Assembly: GCA_034190875.2 (NCBI GenBank)
Contig: CM067354.1
Coordinates: forward strand, 51,687,705 to 51,751,704
DNA from: Urechis unicinctus
Taxonomy: Eukaryota > Annelida > Polychaeta > Xenopneusta > Urechidae
DNA length: 64,000 bases
Reading direction: 5' to 3'
Shown: one piece after another, positions 26,015 to 38,500 of the stretch
How the letters are laid out: the number at the start of each line of letters is the position of its first letter
How positions within the stretch are numbered: position 1 is the first letter of the stretch
Translations under genes and position numbers: made by a program
Notes under the pieces: generated by a model
Database searches by the model: none
The model's input: the letters and a program-made list of their open reading frames with translations, nothing else
Told to the model about the DNA's origin: nothing

Positions 26015-26038
26015 GCGTATATATATATAGATATATAT

Positions 26039-26073
<35 letters not shown>

Positions 26074-26142
26074 TATAGATATATATATATATATATATAT
26101 AGAGAGATATATATATATATATATCTATATATATATATATAT

Positions 26143-26180
<38 letters not shown>

Positions 26181-26226
26181 ATATATATATATATCTCTAT
26201 ATATCTGTTATATATATATATATATA

Positions 26227-26263
<37 letters not shown>

Positions 26264-26340
26264 ATATCTCTATATATATCTATATATATATATATCTATA
26301 TATATATATATATATATCTATATATATTCTATATATACCA
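26015..26340. repeat. (TA)n microsatellite with TAGA and TCTA blocks
   Basis: About 325 bp of TA repeats with AGAGATA-type variants on the left and TCTCTATA-type variants on the right. The two halves are complementary, giving the tract a large hairpin-forming character. The 147-codon frame over it is low-complexity. Confidence 0.95.
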
Positions 26341-26590
26341 TACACTTTACATAGGTTCGGTTGCAACTTTGTCTCATGCAAGAAAACCACTATTGGGATC
26401 GATGTCCAAACAGTCGATCATCGTTAATGTCAATCTTACTCACAATTAGCATAAAACATCACTGTAATGAGCCGAAACAAGCCTCTTTGTGCCATTGTCT
26501 CATTAACCATCATGCCAATTACGACCAGTGTGATATAAAATCATAGTTTGATATATAATGATTGTATTTTACTGTTTCGAGAGAGACAAG
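26341..26590. other. Unique DNA between simple repeats
   Basis: Non-repetitive linker. No supported gene. Confidence 0.5.
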
Positions 26591-26594
26591 AATA

Positions 26595-27150
<556 letters not shown>

Positions 27151-28540
27151 GAATTGGACCCAATTGTTCATGCATGATCATGGCTCAATGGCATGGCGCA
27201 TTCCCATAGCGCTTCCATATACTGGTTTGTTTCCATGCGACGGCGCGAAAAAAACGGAGATAAATATTTGAGCTATCAACGGGCGATCAATCAAGCTCTG
27301 ATCATATTTAAGAGAACAAAAGTGTGAAATGACAATGAACAACGTGTGAAAACCTTATTTAGGTTATCGTATGAAGAAATGCTGCGGTATGCTTGGTAAA
27401 AAGAGGGATCTCATGAAGCCAATTCGCCAGATCCGCAGAAAAAGGCGATGGTATGCAGTCGACGGCTTGAGGATGGTCATGCGCCGTTCTCCTGCATAGG
27501 TAAAATCTTGTCAATTATATCAAAGCTCCTGAATTCTATGGCCTTGAAACTGCTGTGTGCAAAGAGAAGAATCAATGTAAACTACAACGTACTATTACTA
27601 CAATCGTACAAAACAGCCTTTGAAGACCGTCAATATTAACTCACACATAAGCTGTAAGTTGTTTTGCCTACTGTGGAAAGTGGTGGGAGAAGATGGGGTG
27701 GCTCTAGAGATAACTGAGAACTCTTAAAAACCATTTGAGGGTAACCCCCTCAAGAGCGGACATTTTTCAAATAGCAGAACATTCTACGGAACTAATATTT
27801 TCCTTGGAAGCGGATGATTTGAGTATGATAGCTCACCTTCGTGAGCAGATATCTAAATCATACCCGATAATCATAGATGTCCCATCTTTTAGCGACGCTG
27901 GGGTCTGGTGCGCATTTTCCTATAGACCCATCATACTGCTGACCCTAACTCAGTTAGATACCAGATACTTATGACGGTGACGGTTATTATAATAGGCATG
28001 AATAGAGCCGTTGTAAAACTCGATTGAGAACCTGCTCTCGTCCGCGCACGACGTATGAGAAAGTGTATGTAGGTATCATTGGGACTGTTAATTGTTTACT
28101 TTCCAGAATTAAATGCTTGGCAGTTAGTCAGTCAAGCAAGCTTGTGGGCTTGAAAGTATAGCCAATTTACAAGATTTTGCGACAATGCTAATAACAGAAC
28201 AATTACCCCAATGAATGCTCCTCAGTGGGTTAGAACAGCAAACACAGCTGTGTAGGTAAGATTGCACTGCAAGATAACTAACTACCCAAAAGTAACGAAA
28301 CTGTGTGTACATAAACAGGGTTGCCCGCAGAACCGGCCCATAGCCATGATAAATCCCACATATATTACATACATACAGTACCAGACCCCTCCCCCCGGGC
28401 CCACCACACTCCTGGGTCTAGTCATGCAATTATGTCATTAAATCTTAATTCAATCGCCTTAATATTGTGGTCTGTGGTGCGTAGTCATATGGTTGACCCA
28501 CTGTCTTGCGGTGGACGGTGGATTTTTGCTTTAACGGTCA
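27151..28540. other. Intergenic DNA
   Basis: No supported gene. The frame at 27,735-27,974 (79 codons) and the frame at 28,321-28,602 (93 codons) have no recognised domain. A short GC-rich run (ccccccgggccc) lies at 28,391-28,402. Confidence 0.5.
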
Positions 28541-28700
28541 TGCCTCGGTATCTTGTGTGTTGTGACGGGGCGTGTGGTGACTTAGTGTACTGTTTGTTGT
28601 GACATAGAGGCGGATGAGTTGTTACTTTATGTAAGGTGACTTGTTTTATTGTAACTTACTGTGTTGTGACTAACTGGTGGTTGGTCGGTTGCTGAGACTT
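28541..28700. repeat. Degenerate TTGTGAC-type low-complexity stretch
   Basis: A strand-biased G/T-rich run in which TGTGAC or GGTGAC recurs near 28,561, 28,577, 28,597, 28,637 and 28,668. Spacing is irregular, so it may be a decayed minisatellite or just biased sequence. Confidence 0.4.
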
Positions 28701-28799
28701 CATGGGTTATGCCTGACTCTAATGTGGGCTATACACTTTCGACCGAACCTTATTCGTAAGCTCGGATTGACCACTTGAGTGATTTGCAATCTTCAATCA

Positions 28800-29310
28800 T
28801 TTATCCTACATTAACGACCCCGTATTCTCATCGTCGTGAATAGCAGTCACGTATCAACATCCATATAATTGATCCTGTATTACAAGCCCCGTATCTGTAT
28901 CATTGATCATGTTTAAGCAGGCCCCGTATTCGTATAATTGATCCTGCATCAGCGACACCGTATCAATATCATTGATCCAGGATGAGCGACCCCGTATACA
29001 TATCACTGGTCCTGCCTGCAACAACACGTATCCACCCTCCGTATCCATGAAAACGATAACCCTCGTATCCGTATCATTGATTGCAAATTAACGTTACTGT
29101 ACTTTCATCAGTTACACAGCACGTCCGACTACGTAATCCTAGATTAACAGGCCGTAAACACAAGCAATCACGCTAAAATGACGACCCCGTTCCCATATAG
29201 TTAAACCTTCAATAACGACTACGTATCCACATCATTCAAGTTATAAGTACGACCCGTTATTTTCATTATCTCTCCCGCCAAGAGGAAACCGTATCCACAT
29301 AATTTATTTC
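28800..29310. repeat. Degenerate minisatellite, period about 35 bp
   Basis: CCGTAT-type cores occur near 28,820, 28,852, 28,889, 28,924, 28,958, 28,992 and 29,028, followed in most units by ATCATTGATCCTG or a variant and then AACGACCC. Spacing is 32-37 bp. The pattern weakens but is still visible near 29,063, 29,185, 29,224 and 29,290. Strand bias is pyrimidine-rich on the plus strand. Confidence 0.85.
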
Positions 29311-32300
29311 ACAAGAGCGAAAGCGATAACTATATACGTTTAGAATATCGCATTCGAGATGCTTGCTCCAATGCTGTCTAATGTATTATCGAATCATGCT
29401 CTCATATCCCCTGCGACATTCACTGCATTGTTCTCTTAGCCAATCTCAACACAGGTGAAGCCTTTATCGTCATGCTGTATCGGCTAGAGCGCACAGCTAT
29501 TACAATGACAGTATTCGATATCACCCTACGTAAGCCTGTCGCAGGTGATGCATGCTTAGTCTAGTAGCATGACCTGAATCAACTTCAGCTCACTTCTGTA
29601 AGCGTCGGGGGTTTCTCAATACTACGGATCATGTCATAGGGATGCTGCGAAGACGGTCTTTTTATCAATGCTGGTTCTCCCACTGAATTGTGTATGATGC
29701 CAGGCTTTGATATGTCAGTGGATCTTTGGAAGTGAAGCTGCGTCAAAGTGACTCCCTAAATTCTACTTATTCCAACACATGTATGGCAGACGTTGCGTTT
29801 GCTTAATTTCCTGGCTTAATTTCATTCGTTTTTTACGCATATATGTCGCTTACTTGTCATCGTTATTTGTCATCGCTTCGTCGTCATTTAACATATGATT
29901 CAGAAAGCATTAAAACTGACACTTGTAGTCGTTAAAATTTCATTTCAACAAAGTGACATTGCGTTTGTGTAACCAAGAATCCGGGATGCGTTTCATCTTT
30001 GTTCACCCATGCCCTTCCCTGTGAGGCATACTATTGTGGATTATTTGTAGAGATGTGTAGTAATTGCTCAGGAACAATGGTATTTGCAACAAACATTTGT
30101 TAATTATCTCCCACGAGAGCCTCTGTGAGACAGAACGTATTACATGGAACAACCGCCATTGTGTGATATAACTATGCCGCAGGTTTTGCTGTAGTTTATC
30201 CATGTCACTGCAGTCATCTGTGGTGCACTTCAGTTGTGCCCAACGGTAATTATACCCTGTAGAATAAAATCGCTTCATGACTGGGTCGTGTGTTGAATGT
30301 CGTAGCAGCTGTTGAACTTTCTAACACAACGTCATTAATGATACTGATTATAATGGAATACGGTATCCTCCAGTTCCGCTTTAGACTATAAATATACCGT
30401 AGACGCTTGTCACAAACGGTGTCATTTCTTGGACACGAAGACCCAAATTGCTTTAAACCTGCTTTTCCATGTCGGAAAATGCAGCATGCAGTAAACCTTT
30501 AATAGCATGGTGTTAACCAACGCATTCACTGGATAATGAATGAGAATATGAATTGCCTAATGAACCTCCCGTAACGGCGGCAGTTATCATAAGCAACTTA
30601 TCTGAATCAATCAGGACCATCTTGAACAAAGTGCATGCGTAAATATTTTACCCGCTCTTAACATTTTGCAAAAATTACAATTATGCTGATAAACCAACAA
30701 TGATTGCATTTCCTCAATTCACTGAAAGGGTTGCAATAGAGTCCCACTATTATCGTGACCGAAACCAATCACGTATTTCATGATATCGCATCGAAATGAT
30801 TTTTCATAAACGCCGTGTGTCAACAAAGCGTCTTGACCGGACGTCGTCCGGAGCTCTGCATATGCCACGATCACCTCTTAAAGGGATCAACACAACACCA
30901 AAATTTCACTTATAAAGAGTATTATGTAGCTTCACATCAATTTGCAGTTAACAGAGTGTACAGCTCAAGCAAAACTCGCGTATTGAATGGCTTTTCTACA
31001 ACCTGATGCTGTGATGATTGGATAAAACGAAATTGCTTACAAATGCGGTATGATGATATTGGTAATCGCAATAATTATACAAATGCTGATACATGCTTCC
31101 TTGTTTACTTAAGCAATGTGAGGTAGACTAAGTACCACTGTTAATGGGACGATGACAGCCGTACCACATGTAATTAATGTGATATTCTTAGCATGTAATT
31201 TCCAGTTCAAATGAATTAAATATTTTAATATCTCTCAAACGCACAATAAAACAACCTTTACTATTCATTATATGTCTCGATACGCTTAAAAGCAATGTAA
31301 AATGCAAAAGGTTGATATTGTGTAGCATAGTGACAGGCAATGACTAACCATGACTGTACTAGTCTCGGTGTTATAGTTCCAGATAACTGACATGCTTTTA
31401 AAGTAAGGGGATTAACCATGTTAAATTTATGCACAGCCATTTGTGCTCCTGGCGATGACACAATCTTCCAACAGCGTACTTCGTCTGCAGGAAATAACAA
31501 CGATAAAATGCTGATAGAATCCTATGTTAGATTATTCATTCTGGCCGTATGACTTCAAAATTATTTATAACAAGTACGTCGCAGTGTGGTTTGCTTTTAG
31601 TCATCTTACATGAAATACATTGCAGTTACGTACCTGTGATGCATCATGCTGCAAATACAGCATACAGCATTTGTTTGGGCAATATCTATGAACTATGACG
31701 TGTCACAAAGAGTGGTTTACCCGTTACTCGTATGCAAATGCAAGCAAGGAAATGTAATTGGTGTACGCTACCTGCTGACTAATCATATCGCTGGTGCGCA
31801 TCTAAAGCAAATAATTCAATCATGAAATGGTACAGTTTAAGTGCATTTAGACGCACTAAAGGTAATGGACATTTTAAGCACTAACTTAACTATTATATGA
31901 GCCTTCCGTGGGATATCTTGTTTTATGGATAATTGTTCATATAGTACTAAATATACGGGTAAAATCAGAATATTATAAGTGCCATAGTTTGTTATTGTAA
32001 AGCCTTAGCTGCCATTTACGTGGAGAGATATACATTGTAAAATGTCGACATAAATTTGCGCATTGCATTATTGATCGGCGTAATACATATACAAGCAACT
32101 GTACATCAACGGGTTCATTAGTTTTCCGTTAGATGAACCACTTTGAATGGTCGCACCTGCGATAAAGTACATGCTGTTACTTTACTGCTTTATGTTTTGC
32201 ACAAGTAGACTACAAAGAAACTCTATTACGACGTTTTGTGGGCGTGAAAAAATTATAACTTCATCAATCCATCAGCATGATATTTTCTAATAAGCAATTG

Positions 32301-33284
32301 CATTTTGCAGTGATAGGATTGTGTCTGCGCCACGACGGCCAAATGTCTCGGTCATGAGTATCAGAATGCTGACATGAATGTATTTTGTATGCTCTATCCT
32401 CAAACCTCGTAAAGAATGTCAGTCACTGAAAACTATTGAAATAAATCTAGGATATCATCTTGTGCCTTATTATGTCTATGAATTGACACCTATATAAAAT
32501 ACATTTATACGCTAAATATCTAGAATTATATGTGTTTTTCTGCGTCTGTATGCCATGTCTGAAAACAATAAACCAAGCACGGTAGGTCATTCAAGAAAAT
32601 ATGTCATTATTTGCTTGCAATATAACGACCCTGCATTACTGATCAGCGGGCTGTGAATAAAAGTTGGTTCACGTTATGGGCTGTTGTGTCACCGCTCCAT
32701 CTTCGTCTAGGCAAAAAAATGCCCCAGTCTTGATATTCGCATCTGCAGCACGAGGCTTCGCCAGTATATCACTGCGACGTAAAGGCAAGCCACAATGCAA
32801 CGCCCCTTTAATGGATCAGTTCGTCGTCATACGGGCAGAAAGAGTATTTGTATGCAGGAATCTATCAGCATTTTGTCGCTGTTATTTTGCACAGATAACG
32901 CGTACTGCTGACAGATTTCGTCCATGTCATGAACACAAATGGCTGCGCAAGCATCGTACATAGCTCATCCCCGTGCTTTGCACAGCATGTCAGCAACATT
33001 GAATTAATGCACCTAGACTAGTGCCCTCATGGTACAACCTGTTATTGTCCCATTAACTATTATGGTACAACATTTGTATACTATTATTTGTATGATCAAC
33101 TATTCCTGCATTAGGCTTCAGAACAGATATTCAATATGTATGTTCGATTTGTCAGGAAAATGGATACCAAAAGTCGTGCAAATTGCCTCACAAAGTGATG
33201 CAAACATTTATAATACTCTCACTTATAGCAATGGTTTCGTATGCTTGTCCACTTTCAGTAATGAGCATGGCAAAGTTGTCAAAT
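29311..33284. other. AT-rich intergenic DNA
   Basis: Nearly 4 kb without a supported feature. The frame at 32,664-32,963 (99 codons) sits in a less AT-rich patch but shows no domain. The 30,003-30,278 and 31,261-31,500 minus frames are unrecognised. Confidence 0.5.
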
Positions 33285-33292
33285 CGATATAT

Positions 33293-33370
<78 letters not shown>

Positions 33371-33688
33371 ATATATATATATATATATGATATAGATATA
33401 TAGAATATATATATATACTTATATAAGGGATATACGAGAAAAATATATATATATATAGTATATATAATATATATATTTATATATATATATATATATTTAT
33501 ATATATTTATATATTTATATACATATATATACATATAAATATATATATATAGATATCACGCTATATATATATATATATTTATATAGATAGATATACATAC
33601 ATATGCATATATATATATACATATCATATATATATATATATATATCATATATGTATATATAAACATATATATGAATATATATATACAA

Positions 33689-33727
<39 letters not shown>

Positions 33728-33761
33728 AAATAAACTTATATATATATATATAAATATATAA

Positions 33762-33800
<39 letters not shown>

Positions 33801-33818
33801 GATATATATCTATATATA

Positions 33819-33888
<70 letters not shown>

Positions 33889-33890
33889 CA
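33285..33890. repeat. Long (TA)n microsatellite
   Basis: About 600 bp of TA-dominated repeats with AGATATAGAATATA and TTTATATA variants. The purest runs are 33,293-33,365 and 33,825-33,885. This is the longest simple repeat in the window. Confidence 0.95.
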
Positions 33891-35090
33891 GCATTGGTAT
33901 ACCTTTGGTTAACTGAAAAATACCTTAATCATGTCGCTTTGTGTCGTACGGTAAACAAATTATGCATACTGTTAGACCAATCCTAATTTGCCGATGTGAA
34001 ATAAACATGCTATGGAGATTATGAAGGCGTTGTTCAATATTTCAACCATACATTGAGTCAGCTCGACCTAGCGAATAAACACAGCATACGCCCAGTTTTC
34101 AAACGACATCAATTGGCCATCAGCGAAGCAAATATTCTGGCAGAGAGTATAATTGCATAGACCGAATACACACACTTAAAATACATTGCAGTGTTAAATA
34201 GCTTATTGAAGTTCCATAAGTTAGAACATTTGTCAGATCCGCGTGAAAGTTAAGAAACGTCTTTCAGTCCGGTGATTGTCGATACATACCCTTTAGATGT
34301 TGAAAATTGTTTGCATGATATGAATGGTGCGATTCAGATCATGCAATTGCAAGGTCAATTGCGTACATCCATTAAGCAGGACGTCATCAGAACACAAGGG
34401 TTGATAATTTTTGTGTTTGATTTTGATCCATACTTGTCGTGCAAATTGAGTCAGTTGGAGTGGATTTGTAGTCACTGATGCCTGACTGCGGGATAACTTG
34501 TATGTATAAAAAACACGGTGTAACGCGATGAGCTGCTGATCATGCCGACAACTACTGGATATGATGCGACATTAATCTGGCAATATTATATGCAAAGCAA
34601 TTTTATAGCAGCTTATTGGAAGCAAATGGCTGATAGTCAAAAACTATATTATCATATAGGCTGAAACATTGTTCATTACAGTGAACGTAGTTTTCACATT
34701 ATCTCATTGATGATCTGTAAATCAGCAACATATCTAAACCTATGATTAGGCACTCGGTGAAAATGCCAGCCAAGGGAAACATATATTTAATGTTATCGAA
34801 ATACAAAGCTGCGACGAGAGCCTGCATATGTATAGCTCATAAACTTTTATGTTTCAGCGGCAATTTATGTGGTCTGTATGGTTTCTTAGGGTGGGTTATT
34901 CCTTTTTTGTGATGATTTATCAAAGGTAACAACTGCAATACGTCACCTTGCATAGGCTGTGACACTTTTACATGACAGACAACACCATTTACGAGGTTCC
35001 ATCAAGGCTCGCTACATATTGTGACAGGATTTATCAATGCAATAAGCTCGGAAATGTAATGACAAGGATGATAAATCGGATGGTCATAGA
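33891..35090. other. AT-rich intergenic DNA
   Basis: No supported gene. The two opposed frames at 34,272-34,478 overlap on both strands and have no recognised domain. The LINE remnant begins just downstream. Confidence 0.5.
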
Positions 35091-35119
35091 ATGACGAAGC
35101 GGATTTTTCCGTTAAATAA

Positions 35120-36031
35120 ACAATCATCCGTGAGTAGCGTATTTAAAGCTCGTGTTGGTAGCACGCATTTTAATTATCATTATCAGGAAATGGGGAGTCC
35201 ACACGGAAGTATTTTATCCGTCACTCTTTTAAATGTCAGAGTCAAAAATATTATTAATGCTATCAAACGGGGGGTTGATTGTTATTCATATGTGAATGAC
35301 TTCATTATTTGTTACAAATCCAAAATAATGCATACCATTGAGCGACAATCCCAACTAAATAACTGAATAACATACAGCAATGGGCTTAGCAGAAAGGCTT
35401 TCAGTTCTCTAAAACCAACACTGTTTGCATGCCTTTTTGTAATAAAGTGAGGTCTGCATCCTGACACCACTTGATGTATTGACGGAAACGCTATCCCTGT
35501 GGTGGATAAAACTAAGTTTCCTGGTATAATTTTTTAACCGCTAACTTTTCCGCTCTCTCGTCCTGTCCGAACTTGCAGTCCAATACGCATTGCAGCTTAA
35601 ATCAAACCCAAACAATTCAGCAAATGACGTGACATTCCTTCCCAAAAATACGCACTAAGTTAGCCGAATACAATACCTCCGCATGGCTTGCGTATTAGGG
35701 TTACTCTTGAGGGATCCTGCCTGGATTTAGACCAAGTATCTTCGTGTATTCTACCTACAGTTCCCCCATGGCAGTTGGATATCCCAAAGGTAAACATATC
35801 TCTTTCCATCGATACAAGAAGATCATTCTCATCGCACTGATGGTAGAAATGAAGAAGAGAGAGTTGGTGTGGCGGCTGTAATCAAGTCTGAATGTACAAA
35901 AATGCACCTACCCAAGGTTGATTCTAATTTGCAGCAGAGCTGAAAGCCATTCCCTTGGCTTTGGGCCGTATTGTCCGATCGGATCGGCGACATTTTGTAT
36001 TTTTTCTGGCTCTCTGTTCAACTTAAACATC
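35120..36031 (+). pseudogene. RNase H-bearing LINE (I/Jockey-like) RT-RNase H remnant
   Basis: A 91-codon frame (35,091-35,366) reads KARVGSTHFNYHYQEMG, SPHGSILSVTLL and CYSYVNDFIIC, matching the palm and YxDD region of Jockey/I-group RTs. The box at 35,289-35,300 is YVND, so the second catalytic position Asp is replaced by Asn. After the stop, another frame continues with IQQWA and FQFSKTNTVCMPFCNK. Further on, VPPWQLDIPK (about 35,760-35,795) precedes an RNase H domain: TDG at 35,836-35,844, GVAAVI at about 35,863-35,883, and AELKAIPLALGRIVRSD from 35,934. The third RNase H Asp position, usually FSDS, reads FSGS with Gly at 36,008-36,010. Frameshifts and stops between blocks, and the two lost catalytic residues, show a dead copy. 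The 3' end is cut by the AT-rich tract at 36,035. Confidence 0.88.
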
Positions 36032-36034
36032 TAT

Positions 36035-36475
36035 TGATATATATATATCGATATATATATTTATAAATATAGATAAACATACATATATATACATAATTAT
36101 GTATATAAATATATATATATATATGTTTACATCTATATACATTTATATATATGTTTATATATGCAAATATAAATAAATATATATATTTCTTTGTATTCTT
36201 ATTATGTATATATGTGCATTTATATATATATGTAAATATGTATATGCATATATATATAGATTTATTTACATAATTTTATTCATACGTACATACTTGTTAA
36301 ACTATATGTATAACTATCATTATATTTTCTATATAAATATATATATATATATAAATACATTATATATATAAATTCATGTTTATATATATATATGAATATA
36401 TATACATTTATATGTCTATATATGGATATATATGTATAATTAATATTTAAAGACATAAATATATGCACCTATTCA
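36035..36475. repeat. AT-rich simple-sequence tract
   Basis: TATATA-rich DNA with ATGTATATAAATATA variants, less regular than the other microsatellites. It lies between the LINE remnant and the left end of the inverted repeat. Confidence 0.85.
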
Positions 36476-36514
36476 CTCACTTAACACAAGCAAGTTAAAT
36501 AATTGCATGTGTGA

Positions 36515-36770
36515 GTGTTTTTTCCACAATCTAAAATCATTGCATGTACCATGGTTTTTACTACCACTACTAGGTTATGTGCATTGTTAAAACCTGAAGC
36601 AATATATGAGGGGCGGCTCCTAAATGATGTCGTTTGTCTTGGTTTAACGACACCGTCAATAAATTCTGGCATTTTGGCACTCGAGGCCTTGAATAAATCA
36701 CCACAAAATCGCCATTAACCATACTGAGTGAGCAATACGAGGTCGCCTCGAGCCGTTAAGTACGAAAGGT
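36515..36770. repeat. Shared module, copy M3 (inverted)
   Basis: Reverse-complement copy of the module at 63,530-63,800. Both strands are open: the minus frame 36,481-36,672 reads MPEFIDGVVKPRQTTSF and PSYIASGFNNAHN, and the plus frame 36,515-36,718 reads KPEAIYEGRLLNDVVCL and TTPSINSGILALEA. Both readings are near-identical to those at the 63-kb locus. Function is not recognised. Confidence 0.8.
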
Positions 36771-36774
36771 ACGC

Positions 36775-37755
36775 ACGTTCTCAGAACAGCATTTGTTATC
36801 GTAGACACAATTTCATACCGCGCGCTGCTAGTTCGGTGTTCTTGTGAGCCTAGTGCATGCATGTTTTCAGCCTACCAGATAAACATTCGTTACCTGGAGC
36901 AATGAGTTCCCAAAAAAATGATTCACCCTTCTAAAACGATAAAATATCTAATGACGGCATCCAATAGAGCTACTCGTTAATTACAATTATATCACACAAA
37001 ACCAGTTTGTGGCGGTAAGTAGAAAGCATGTACTTAATTGCTGTATAATGTTAAACTATGTGATATCACGATTCTATGCGCTATTGAACCCAAGTGGATA
37101 CGTTCTGCAAGAAAAGCATCGTTAACATACAGAATGAATGGAAACTTGAAACGATCGCATCTTTACATGATGTGATTGAATACCTATATTGTTTGCGGCA
37201 CTGATCGATAATGACTTGCTTACTGGGCGACGGTATTTCCCCCCGTCTATGACTTGCTGCTTGCAAAATCTCATTATTTAGTTCCTAATATGTCAGGCAT
37301 TGTCGAACCAGGTAATATCGAGAATGAAGAGCTCACTCTTACCAGCCATATGATGCATGTATAACGCATGTTATATGCATGCAAATATTATTCATATATG
37401 AGTCATAAAGCAACTGGACCATCTATACGCCTGCTCATATAAGAGCATTCTCAAATCATTCATCATTCAAGTCAATAACTGGCAAACATCCGTACCAGCA
37501 TTAGATAGATAAGTCTCATATGGGCGTGAGTTAAACAATTGACCCATTGCAGTATCGGTATCGACATTATTTGACCATCGTATTTGCTGGGGATGAGTTA
37601 TGAAACACAACTGTTTTCTAGATTTAAATGTAGACACCTTTCAGTACTAAATGTATGAATGAGCAATTATAACTTATCATAACTAACAAAATTGCCCCTG
37701 ACTATAAATCTTACCATTATACATTCCTGTGGTTGCACTCATGTGTCAATAATTC
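36775..37755. other. Left-arm-specific segment
   Basis: The right arm has only about 50 bp between the flanking matched blocks (63,480 to 63,530), so this 1-kb stretch is either an insertion in the left arm or a deletion in the right. No coding content is recognised. Confidence 0.5.
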
Positions 37756-37759
37756 TACT

Positions 37760-38200
37760 AAACTGAAGGTGATTTTCTATCAAAAACTAAGAGCTCCTTC
37801 CATGTGAGGGATTGTCTTTTAAGCCATTTCGCCACCAAGTAGATGATCGTCGGAAGAATGACTACAAGTAGTTGAAGACGCCCCATATGTGTTTCCCCCG
37901 AACCCCAGGCTGGTATGCATAATGACCATTCCCGCAATTTTGTATGGATTCTCTTCACAAATTGGAAATAATAGCCTTCCCAGAATGATAAATTTCTTAC
38001 ATGTTTATGCATCTATTATGAATAATATGAATGAAAGCACATTGTTGTGGAAATACTGCCATAATTTTCAAATATATAAACCACAACCATGCACGTACAG
38101 ACGTAAGGTATTGCTTGGAAAACAAATACATGTAGCAAATGTCGTTTTAATAAATATGAACAAAAACAAAATGAACAAGTTGTAAATGTTTCCTTATGCT
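37760..38200 (-). repeat. Inverted-repeat block with GETHM frame, left
   Basis: Reverse complement of about 63,130-63,480. Landmarks on the minus strand include AAGCAATACCTTAC, GCAGTATTTCCACAACAATGTGC, ATGCATAAACATGTAAG, GGAAACACATATGG and GTCTTCAACTACTT. The minus frame 37,758-38,012 is open for 84 codons and reads GETHMGRLQLL, like GETHMERLQLL in the right-arm frame. It then diverges from the right-arm reading. Confidence 0.75.
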
Positions 38201-38209
38201 TGGAGATAA

Positions 38210-38500
38210 TTATATGAAATGCCTCAAATGATGTGGATGTTTGTCATTGCGGTGTAGGCTTAACTGGATACCACGTCTGTTGGTCTATCATATGATGCAT
38301 TCAATTGTCTGCTGTATAAATGCAGGTAAGTGGTTGTTAGCATGAAGGAGTTGGTACTCTGTTCACTCAATGTTACGTTACGCAAAGGTGAGAGATAGTT
38401 AAAGATGAGTAATGTCAGTAATAAACATAACTTGCTGGTTCTAGTACGTAATAAAAGTCGATAGTCACACATATGGAGTATAGATTGCGTCTTTAATATT
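38210..38500. repeat. Inverted-repeat block, left
   Basis: Reverse complement of about 62,800-63,115. Landmarks are ATATGAAATGCCTCAAAT, GCGGTGTA.GCTTAACT, GTCTGTTGG, ATTGTCTGCTGTATAAAT, TCACTCAATGT.AC and GATTGCGTCT near 38,485. Confidence 0.7.

Noticed and set aside
27735-27974. 79-codon frame with a protein-like composition
   Set aside because: No recognised motif and no conserved copy elsewhere in the window. It could be an exon, but nothing in the sequence supports that.
28391-28402. GC-rich run as a possible CpG island or promoter
   Set aside because: Too short (12 bp) and isolated, with no adjacent reading frame.
28800-29310. Possible CRISPR array
   Set aside because: Units are adjacent and degenerate with no spacer structure, the period is about 35 bp overall, and the DNA is eukaryotic in character. 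A minisatellite explains it.
32664-32963. 99-codon frame in a less AT-rich patch
   Set aside because: No domain, no repeated partner and no splice or regulatory context. The length is expected by chance in 64 kb.
37361-37400. Alternating ATGCAT-type short palindromes
   Set aside because: Short AT-rich palindromes of this kind are frequent by chance in this composition.
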